Source: JAJFFW01 sp039197915 (GTDB taxonomy: Bacteria > Pseudomonadota > Alphaproteobacteria > Caulobacterales > Parvularculaceae). Taken from it: a stretch of DNA of 9,982 nucleotides. Where the stretch lies: the NCBI GenBank assembly GCA_039197915.1, contig JBCCTV010000110.1, positions 1 to 9,982 of the forward strand, written 5' to 3'. Position 1 is the first letter of the stretch, and each line of letters starts with the position of its first letter. The notes under the pieces are model-generated. The model was not told the origin of the DNA, ran no database searches, and saw only the letters and a program-made list of their open reading frames with translations. Below, one piece after another: positions 1 through 5,307 of this stretch. The position numbers and the translations under genes are program-made.

Positions 1-175
1 CAGCAGGCGCAGCGCCCGGCCAAACGATCGTAACCGTTGCGCCTTTGAAGTTTGCTGAGGGAAAGACCTCGCGCTCGAGTTGGAAAAATGCGTAGACGCC
101 GGCAATGGCGATCGCGACCATCAGAAGGTTTGCTGCAATCGGGTTTTTCGCCCACCAGCTAATCGCTCCGTTCAC
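1..175 (-). CDS. RND efflux pump permease subunit, N-terminal fragment (runs off the window)
   Basis: This is the beginning of an inner-membrane RND (resistance-nodulation-division) transporter, which uses the proton gradient to export substrates through a periplasmic adaptor and an outer-membrane channel. Only 58 codons lie in the window. The translation begins MNGAISWWAKNPIAANLLM, continues through a hydrophobic first transmembrane helix (about residues 12-30), then reads LEREVFPS and TIVWPGAAP. That succession is characteristic of RND permeases. I chose the GTG start at 175 because a perfect AGGAGG (186-191) lies 10 nt upstream and the family N-terminus begins at this residue. The gene starts 6 nt after the adaptor stop codon, so the two are probably co-transcribed and translationally coupled. 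The substrate (drug, solvent, lipid or metal) cannot be told from this fragment. Family assignment is secure; specificity is unknown. Confidence 0.93.
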   Translation of the reverse strand, partial: MNGAISWWAKNPIAANLLMVAIAIAGVYAFFQLEREVFPSANFKGATVTIVWPGAAPA

Positions 176-181
176 AGTCTT

Positions 182-1399
182 TTATCCTCCTGACGCGGCG
201 CTAAGGGAAGGGCGCGAACCGTCGCCTAAGATGCTGTTCGTCTCTGCCGGTGTTACGACGTCCCCCGCCTTTGCATTACGCGGCGGCGCGACCACAATGC
301 GTTCGCCGGGCTCAACGCCGCTGATCAGTGTTGCTGTATCGCTGTCTGCGGCGGCGACGACAACGTCGCGAAGCACTAATTCGTTCGCATCGCTGAGTAC
401 AAACACCTTGGACAAACCGACCAACGCCGAGCTTGGCGCAACGATTGCCCGGTCGAGCGCGCGACCATCGATTTCGGCGGTAACGAAGAGGCCAACTGGC
501 AGTGGGATTCCGTTATCGGCCCCGGCGCCGTAGGGATCTTCAACGATTGCTATCGCCGCTGCTTGCCGTGTCGCCGGATCAAGATCTGCGGAGATGCGTG
601 CAAGGCGGCCGCGCCAATTATGCGTGAAACCGGAAACGCTCGCTCTGAGAACGACAGGCAATCCTTTTTTCTCCTCACTTTCGACAAACCCAATCGGCAA
701 ACCAAGGCGGGCGAGATCGCGGTCGGCAAGGGGCAGGCGCACTTCTGCGACGTCCGTAGCGAAAACTTGCGCAAGTTGCGTACCCGGAGAAACAAATTGA
801 CCTTCGCCGGCAGCCCTTGAGCGCACTCGCCCGTCGAAAGGCGCTGTGATTTCTGTTCGCTCCAAGTTGAGTTGGGCCGTCTTTAAATCAGCATTCGCAG
901 CGTCGTAATTCGCACGCGCCTGGGCGAGCTGTGGTTTGCGCAATACCAGGTCGCTGGCGGCGCCTTCCTGTCCGAGCTCCTGGAAATCACGCGCGGCGAG
1001 CGCCGCTTCAGCCTGTTCAAATTTCAGCGTTTGGGCGGCTTGGGCGAGGCGCGCGCGTGCGCCTGCAATGGCGGCTCGGTAGTCTGCATCCTCGATTTTA
1101 ACGAGCAGGTCGCCTTTTAAGAAGCGTCCACCGTCGACGAAGGCTGATCCGACCTTTACAATACGACCCGCCACTTGCGCCGTAAGCGGAATATCTGTCC
1201 GGGCGCGAACTTCGCCCTGCGTTGTGACTTTCAATCGAACGGGACGCACTTCAGCGCGCATAACCATCACGGCCGGTGAAATGGTCGGCGCTTCGACTTT
1301 CGCCACCTTGGGCCGCATCGCGCCCATCAATAAGATGAGAACGGCAAAGGCGGCGATGACGGCCAAAGTTCCGAGAACTGTATAAAGTTGGCGCGCCAT
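182..1399 (-). CDS. RND efflux periplasmic adaptor (HlyD/MFP family)
   Basis: This 405-residue membrane fusion protein would bridge the inner-membrane RND pump and the outer-membrane channel. Residues 7-27 form a hydrophobic N-terminal segment with no lipobox cysteine, so it is probably an inner-membrane anchor or uncleaved signal. Residues about 69-105 and 172-205 look like the two halves of the lipoyl-like domain (TAQVAGRIVKV; ITAPFDGRVRSR). They flank an Ala/Gln/Glu-rich helical hairpin (about 106-178) that would contact the channel. A beta-barrel domain follows (about 215-310), then a membrane-proximal domain (about 315-375, including VEPGERIVV). Length and domain order are normal for the family. 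The start is the ATG at 1399, 4 nt after the stop of the outer-membrane channel gene, with only a weak purine-rich ribosome binding site (GGAAAG). It is the second gene of the efflux operon. Confidence 0.95.
   Translation of the reverse strand: MARQLYTVLGTLAVIAAFAVLILLMGAMRPKVAKVEAPTISPAVMVMRAEVRPVRLKVTTQGEVRARTDIPLTAQVAGRIVKVGSAFVDGGRFLKGDLLVKIEDADYRAAIAGARARLAQAAQTLKFEQAEAALAARDFQELGQEGAASDLVLRKPQLAQARANYDAANADLKTAQLNLERTEITAPFDGRVRSRAAGEGQFVSPGTQLAQVFATDVAEVRLPLADRDLARLGLPIGFVESEEKKGLPVVLRASVSGFTHNWRGRLARISADLDPATRQAAAIAIVEDPYGAGADNGIPLPVGLFVTAEIDGRALDRAIVAPSSALVGLSKVFVLSDANELVLRDVVVAAADSDTATLISGVEPGERIVVAPPRNAKAGDVVTPAETNSILGDGSRPSLSAASGG
186..191 (-). promoter_or_regulatory. Ribosome binding site for the RND permease
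   Basis: The minus strand carries a perfect AGGAGG, 10 nt before a GTG codon and just before the adaptor's TAA stop. It decides the GTG start of the permease. It also places the Shine-Dalgarno sequence inside the end of the upstream gene, an arrangement typical of coupled translation. Confidence 0.85.
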
Positions 1400-1403
1400 A
1401 GGT

Positions 1404-3044
1404 CTAACTTTCCGAGAGGGCGACGACTTCAGCGTCGTCGGTTACATCATTTTGATCGTCGTCTTTGCGCAGGCGTTCCAAAGCGTCAAAGGTGGCGCCT
1501 GCGCCTTCGAAATTGCCGCCAACCGCTAAATAGAGCCGGACGCGGTTTGCGACGCGTTCCCGCCGTGAGGTTATAAACGCGCCTTCAGCAGCGATCCGGC
1601 GGGTTTGCGCATCCAGTAAGTTGAAAATGTCGGCAGCGCCGCGATTATACCGACGCTCGGTTATGTCTTCAGCTGCAGCGGCCTCTTCAAAAGCCGTTTT
1701 TAAAGCTTTTTCGCGATCCGAGAGGAAGGCTTCCGCCGCGAGCGCGTTTTCAGCCTCCTCAAACGCAGTCAGCAATGTTTGCGCGTAGCTGAGCAAGCTC
1801 GCCTCCGCTAAGGCGCGCTGTCGCCTTGCATTTGCGCGCACACGTCCACCCTGGAACAAAGGCTGGAACATACCCGCGGCAATGTTGCCTGCGAGGCGTT
1901 CGGGATCAATCACATCAGCAAGCGCCGGGCCGCTGGTGTTGATGCCGCTCGATATAGTCAGTGTGGGCAGCATTTGTTTTCGGGCGGCGCGGGCGCGCAA
2001 GCCATTTGCTTCCATCCGAAATTCAGCAGCGATAACGTCTGGACGCCGCGTTAAAATCTCAGCCGGTGCGCCAATGCCGTCTAGCGACGGCAACGCGGGC
2101 AGCGCATCTGTGCCCTCGATCTCCGCAGAAGGGTACCGACCGACCAACACTTCCAAACGCCGCGCCGCTTCACGCTCGAGCCTGCTGGATTGGGCGAGCG
2201 CGGCCTTACTTGTCCCAAGAGCGGAGCGTGAAAGCCGCACATCTAAACCAGACGCAACACCGCTTTGATAGCGACGCTCCGTAGCGCCCAAATTGCGTTC
2301 GCGCGCGGCGACGTCACGTTCGGCGAGGAGCCTCTGCTGGCGCGCTTCAATCAACAAAAACCACTGTTGAGCGACGCCGCCGGCAATCGAAAGCTGGGCG
2401 GCGGCTAGGTCAGCTTGCGCCGCAGACGCCTCTCGACCTGCAGCTCGCGTCTCGTCTAAAACGCGGCCCCAAAAGTCCAATTCCCATGTGGCCTGCGCAC
2501 CCAGTTGAAAGCTGTTGATGTAAAAGCGCCGGTTTGGAAGCGGCTCTAAGATTCCATCGCCATTCGTGTCCAAACCATCGAGCTCGCCGTCACCATCATT
2601 ATCGACGCCAAATAGATCTTCCAAATCGTTCGCACGCAAACGTTCACCGCCACCGCCGCCGCCGGCCTGAGCCGCGAAAGCAGGGTTTAGAACGATTGCG
2701 CTTCGGCGGGCGTCATTATTGATGTTTAGCTGCGGTAGCAGCCCTGCGCGCGCGATTTTACGGTTTGCTGTTGCAGCATCGAAGTTTGCGACCGCAGACA
2801 ACAATTCGCGGTTATTCGCCATCGCTTCATCGATTAGCGTCTCGAGAGCGTCGTCACCGAAGGCCGCAACCCAATCCTCCGTAGGCTTACCCAAAGCGTC
2901 CTGATCACTTGCCGCTACGAAAGTCGCTGGCAACTCTGGCGTCACCGCAGATGAAAGCGTCGGATCAACACTGGCGCACGCGGTTAATGCAATGGCGCCA
3001 ACGCCTGCAAACATAGCGGAACGGATTTTTGAACTTTGAGCCAT
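1404..3044 (-). CDS. Outer-membrane efflux channel lipoprotein (OprM/NodT/TolC family)
   Basis: This is the exit duct of the tripartite pump, predicted at 546 residues. The reading frame is open upstream to a TTG at 3104. I prefer the internal ATG at 3044 because it gives a compact lipoprotein signal: a basic n-region, a hydrophobic stretch, and lipobox L20-T-A-C23, with Cys23 as the lipidated residue. Neither start has a convincing Shine-Dalgarno sequence, so the start is the least certain part. Two outer-membrane efflux repeats are visible: about residues 65-300, with WELDFWGRV at 187-195, and about 325-510, with LTRRPDVIAAE at 331-341 and the signature MFQPLFQGGRV near 392-402. Both hold long Ala-rich helices of the periplasmic tunnel. 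An unusual Gly-rich, Asp-rich insert occupies about residues 127-170. It is the first gene of the minus-strand operon. Confidence 0.94.
   Translation of the reverse strand: MAQSSKIRSAMFAGVGAIALTACASVDPTLSSAVTPELPATFVAASDQDALGKPTEDWVAAFGDDALETLIDEAMANNRELLSAVANFDAATANRKIARAGLLPQLNINNDARRSAIVLNPAFAAQAGGGGGGERLRANDLEDLFGVDNDGDGELDGLDTNGDGILEPLPNRRFYINSFQLGAQATWELDFWGRVLDETRAAGREASAAQADLAAAQLSIAGGVAQQWFLLIEARQQRLLAERDVAARERNLGATERRYQSGVASGLDVRLSRSALGTSKAALAQSSRLEREAARRLEVLVGRYPSAEIEGTDALPALPSLDGIGAPAEILTRRPDVIAAEFRMEANGLRARAARKQMLPTLTISSGINTSGPALADVIDPERLAGNIAAGMFQPLFQGGRVRANARRQRALAEASLLSYAQTLLTAFEEAENALAAEAFLSDREKALKTAFEEAAAAEDITERRYNRGAADIFNLLDAQTRRIAAEGAFITSRRERVANRVRLYLAVGGNFEGAGATFDALERLRKDDDQNDVTDDAEVVALSES
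2544..2603 (-). other. EF-hand/dockerin-like Asp-rich insert in the efflux channel
   Basis: Residues 148-167 of the channel protein hold two successive calcium-loop-like motifs, DNDGDGELD and DTNGDGILE, matching the D-x-[DN]-x-D-G pattern of EF-hand and dockerin loops. A run of six glycines (residues 128-133) lies shortly before. The insert falls between the segments that should be the first two outer-membrane beta strands, so by family topology it would sit on the cell surface. The motif is seen directly; calcium binding is inferred. Confidence 0.6.
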
Positions 3045-3292
3045 GGAGGTCGGCGAGTTTCCTAAAGCGGCAATATTAAAGCATTTACGCACATCGTCTC
3101 TCAATCGGCCTAGTTTGAGTTTGCACGCGCAGCAACACGCCTTCGGCGAGCGGTGCGCATCGCGGGGTTAACAGTGGCCAATTGTTGAGACGCGATTGTG
3201 CGAATTTAAAACAATACAATTAATAGGGAAAAAACGAACGCCGGTCCTGCGCGCAGAAAAGGTAGGATCTCGTCACTGCGCATGGTGATAAA
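3045..3292. other. Intergenic region between tRNA-Cys and the efflux operon
   Basis: These 248 nt contain no convincing gene. Positions 3105-3190 are GC-rich. Positions about 3205-3240 are AT-rich, with a T run on the minus strand at 3230-3235 that follows no strong hairpin. The efflux promoter is probably here, since the operon begins here and faces away from the tRNA 3' end. No clear -35/-10 pair or regulator operator could be picked out, and no divergent regulator gene is present. Confidence 0.4.
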
Positions 3293-3366
3293 TGGAGGCC
3301 ACGGCCGGAATCGAACCGGCGTACACGGCTTTGCAGGCCGCTGCGTCACCACTCCGCCACGTGGCC
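3293..3366 (-). tRNA. tRNA-Cys (anticodon GCA)
   Basis: The minus strand folds as a complete 74-nt tRNA with an encoded 3' CCA. The acceptor stem GGCCACG pairs fully with CGTGGCC. The anticodon arm has a five-pair stem (GCGGC with GCCGT, one G-U pair) around loop CTGCAAA, giving anticodon GCA. The T arm is GCCGG-TTCGAAT-CCGGC. The discriminator base is U, as expected for tRNA-Cys in bacteria, where it is an identity element for cysteinyl-tRNA synthetase. The gene is divergent from the methyltransferase gene. No strong promoter or terminator is evident around it. Confidence 0.96.
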
Positions 3367-3408
3367 CCGGGCCGGGTGATTTCCGAAGCTCGGTGGGTAC
3401 ACCGTCCA

Positions 3409-3423
3409 ATTGCGTTGCGCAAT
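3409..3423. repeat. Short inverted repeat ATTGCG-TTG-CGCAAT
   Basis: A perfect 6-bp inverted repeat with a 3-nt centre lies between the divergent tRNA-Cys and methyltransferase genes. Its size and position would suit an operator for a dimeric regulator, but no regulator can be assigned and chance is possible. Confidence 0.35.
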
Positions 3424-3511
3424 CGGGATTATGAGTTTGGAGATCAGGTCGGCCAAGCGTTTGGCTATCAGTCGCGTTGAACGTCCTTAAAAGGCGCTGT
3501 ATTTGAAGCGC

Positions 3512-3518
3512 AAAGGAG
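3512..3518 (+). promoter_or_regulatory. Ribosome binding site of the Pcm-like gene
   Basis: The sequence AAAGGAG lies 8 nt before the ATG at 3527. It rules out the longer frame that could start at a TTG at 3503, because the Shine-Dalgarno sequence would then be inside the gene. Confidence 0.8.
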
Positions 3519-3526
3519 CTGCGACT

Positions 3527-4180
3527 ATGGATTTTGCAGAAGCCAGGGCTATTATGGTTGATACGCAAGTTCGTCCAAACGACGTGACGGATCGGCGCCT
3601 GCTGGCTGCTTTAGAGCAGACGCAAAAGGAGCTTTACACGCCCTCGGGCAGTCGCGCGCTCGCCTATGCGGAAATCGAGACGCCTCTCGCGCCAGGCCGC
3701 TTTGTTCCCACGGCACGCGATCTTTCGAAGCTGCTTCAAGCGCTTAAGGTGAAGCCGTCAGACCTTACTTTAAATATTGCCTGCGGCCTTGGATATACGA
3801 GCGCGATAATGGCGAAGCTGTGCGAGATGGTGGTGTCAACAGAGGCCGACCAGGCGATGGCCGAGGAAGCCGAACGTCGGCTTAGCGAAAATGGCGTCGA
3901 TAACGCCGCTGTCATCGTTGCTGGCGCGGGCGAGGGCGCGCCGTCGCAAGGGCCATATGACGTAATATTAATCGCGACCGGGGCGGAAGAAATTCCCGAG
4001 GCAATTCTCGCGCAAATAAAGCCAGGCGGTCGATTGGGATACTTTGAAGTACGGCGCGGCGTTAGCGACGCGGTATTGATCTCGCGAGCCGGCGACGTGT
4101 TCACAAAAACGTATGAATTTTCAGCGTCATACCGAAATGTTTCGCCGGGATTAGAAGCCGCGAAGGCATTTGTATTTTAG
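3527..4180 (+). CDS. Protein-L-isoaspartate O-methyltransferase family protein (Pcm-like)
   Basis: This 217-residue cytoplasmic protein has a class I SAM-dependent methyltransferase fold. Residues 1-30 match the N-terminus of the alphaproteobacterial Pcm-like family (ARAIMVDTQVRPNDVTDRRLLAAL). The SAM-binding motif is LNIACGLGYTSAIMA (82-96), followed by the acidic residue of VSTEAD (103-108), YDVILIATGAEEIPEAIL (144-161) and the post-motif KPGGRLGYF (165-173). Canonical repair methyltransferases carry a TISQP-like substrate loop before the SAM motif. Here the matching region reads ETPLAPGRFVPTARDL, so true isoaspartyl repair activity is doubtful. The ATG is set by AAAGGAG 8 nt upstream. In many alphaproteobacteria a gene of this family lies upstream of tolC and the DUF2497 gene; here popZ follows directly after 251 nt. 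Fold and family are well supported; substrate is uncertain. Confidence 0.85.
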   Translation: MDFAEARAIMVDTQVRPNDVTDRRLLAALEQTQKELYTPSGSRALAYAEIETPLAPGRFVPTARDLSKLLQALKVKPSDLTLNIACGLGYTSAIMAKLCEMVVSTEADQAMAEEAERRLSENGVDNAAVIVAGAGEGAPSQGPYDVILIATGAEEIPEAILAQIKPGGRLGYFEVRRGVSDAVLISRAGDVFTKTYEFSASYRNVSPGLEAAKAFVF

Positions 4181-4431
4181 AAGATCGCGCCAGAATCCCG
4201 CAAATGAATAATTAGTTTCCGTAGGCCGCTCGCTTTTTTGGACGCTTTTTTTATTGCCACCCAGGATTGAATCATCGCTTACCCTTGAAGTCGTTGGCGA
4301 ACGCGTAAACCCTTTGGATTAATAGGAAGGTTGCCGACGACCGGCCCTCAGTAGGGTGCGGTTCTCCGCGAGCGCAGACGACCAAGGATCAATTGGCGTG
4401 TTGATCATCTGACGAAGGAATATGTGGCGCG
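4181..4431. other. Intergenic region upstream of popZ
   Basis: These 251 nt hold no gene. They contain two T tracts in a 12-nt repeat of CGCTTTTTT (4231-4239 and 4243-4251), with no clear hairpin before them, so terminator function for the upstream gene is unproven. Two GANTC (CcrM-type) sites lie at 4193-4197 and 4269-4273, about the number expected by chance. A GATCAA/TTGATC inverted repeat precedes the popZ start. The popZ promoter should lie here, but no convincing -35/-10 pair stands out. Confidence 0.45.
4387..4406. repeat. Inverted repeat in the popZ leader
   Basis: GATCAA and TTGATC form a perfect 6-bp inverted repeat with an 8-nt centre, ending 25 nt before the popZ ATG. It could be an operator or a weak leader hairpin. 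The stem is AT-rich, so a stable RNA structure is unlikely. Confidence 0.35.
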
Positions 4432-5211
4432 ATGACCAAAGCCCAAGCCGAACCAAGCATGGAAGAAATTCTGGCTTCAATCCGGCGGATTATATCGGAA
4501 GATGAAGACACGGTTGTTGCAGACACCGTAGCTGCCGCCGTTGAGAACACGCCGGTTGCAAAAGACATTAAGCCTGTAGAGAGCGCCCCAGCGCCACCGG
4601 CCTCGGAACCGCCGCCAGTTCAACAGGTCACGCCTGCGCCTGCTGCTACCCCGAAAGCGGCTCCAGCTAGCGTTGCCAAAAATAATCCCACTGCTGCTGC
4701 TCGCACCGCTAAGGATACCAAAGCGACGACATCTAATCCGCAGAGTGTGCCGGGCGGCGCTCATCGAGATCCGCAACCAAGCGATCAACAAACTTCCTCA
4801 GTACAGAGCCCGTCAGTAAGCCAGTCGCCAAATACCCCGAAAGAACAGACTGCTGTTGGCGAGACAAAAGCGGCAAAGTCCGCAGCAGAAAAAGCGCCCG
4901 TCGTAAAGCTAGACGTCGATCGTCCAGCTAGCGCGCCGGGCAAATCGGAAGACAAGACTTCCACCAACGAAAACCTCAAAGAGGAAAGCGATATGATCAG
5001 CGACTCTTCTGCACAAGCAGCGGCGAAAGCCTTCGACAGCCTTTCGGAAGCAGTGCGAATTTCCAGTGCACAAGAGGGACGCACGCTAGAAGACATTGTC
5101 ACAGAAATGCTTCGTCCCATGATTAAAGACTGGCTTGATGGCAATCTTCCGGCGATCGTTGAAGAAAAAGTTGAGGCGGAAGTTCAGCGCCTATCGCGCC
5201 GGCGTCGTTAA
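4432..5211 (+). CDS. popZ: PopZ-type polar organizing protein (DUF2497)
   Basis: PopZ forms a condensate at the cell pole that anchors the ParB-bound origin region and recruits polar signalling proteins in alphaproteobacteria. Here it is 259 residues. The hallmark N-terminal helix SMEEILASIRRIISEDE (9-25) is the client-binding segment. Residues about 26-190 are a disordered Pro/Ala/Ser/Thr/Gln-rich linker. Residues about 194-259 carry the C-terminal oligomerization helices, including LEDIVTEMLRPMIKDWLDG and LPAIVEEKVEAEVQRL, with a basic end SRRRR. Caulobacter crescentus PopZ is 177 residues with a strongly acidic linker. This linker is about twice as long and nearly charge-neutral (about 20 acidic and 17 basic residues by my count). 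The ATG at 4432 has only a weak AAGGA 12 nt upstream, but the conserved N-terminus supports it. A hairpin follows the stop codon. Confidence 0.93.
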   Translation: MTKAQAEPSMEEILASIRRIISEDEDTVVADTVAAAVENTPVAKDIKPVESAPAPPASEPPPVQQVTPAPAATPKAAPASVAKNNPTAAARTAKDTKATTSNPQSVPGGAHRDPQPSDQQTSSVQSPSVSQSPNTPKEQTAVGETKAAKSAAEKAPVVKLDVDRPASAPGKSEDKTSTNENLKEESDMISDSSAQAAAKAFDSLSEAVRISSAQEGRTLEDIVTEMLRPMIKDWLDGNLPAIVEEKVEAEVQRLSRRRR

Positions 5212-5218
5212 GGCATGC

Positions 5219-5245
5219 TTGTCGGCTCTGAAATTGAGCCGACAA
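5219..5245 (+). terminator. Stem-loop after popZ, possible terminator
   Basis: A perfect 10-bp stem (TTGTCGGCTC with GAGCCGACAA) encloses a 7-nt loop and starts 8 nt after the popZ stop. The following bases (ATTCTTCTACTCTTG) are U-rich but not a clean U tract. It lies between convergent popZ and uvrA, so it may also act on, or protect the 3' end of, the uvrA transcript. Confidence 0.7.
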
Positions 5246-5307
5246 ATTCTTCTACTCTTGCGCCAAGAAAGCTTCATCATTAGAGGCTGATTTTCAAAGC
5301 TGTCTTA

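Noticed and set aside
1421..1440. Perfect 7-bp inverted repeat CGACGAC/GTCGTCG at the end of the efflux channel gene
   Set aside because: It lies inside the coding sequence in an Asp/Val-rich stretch and has no U tract on the minus strand. It is explained by repeated Asp codons.
3241..3270. tRNA-Cys terminator at the palindrome CTGCGCGCAG and the following T run
   Set aside because: The palindrome cannot form a usable hairpin because it leaves no loop, and the T run is about 13 nt further on.
3206..3568. A 120-codon minus-strand open frame across the tRNA-Cys gene
   Set aside because: It reads straight through the tRNA and the 5' end of the Pcm-like gene and has no family features, so it is not a gene.
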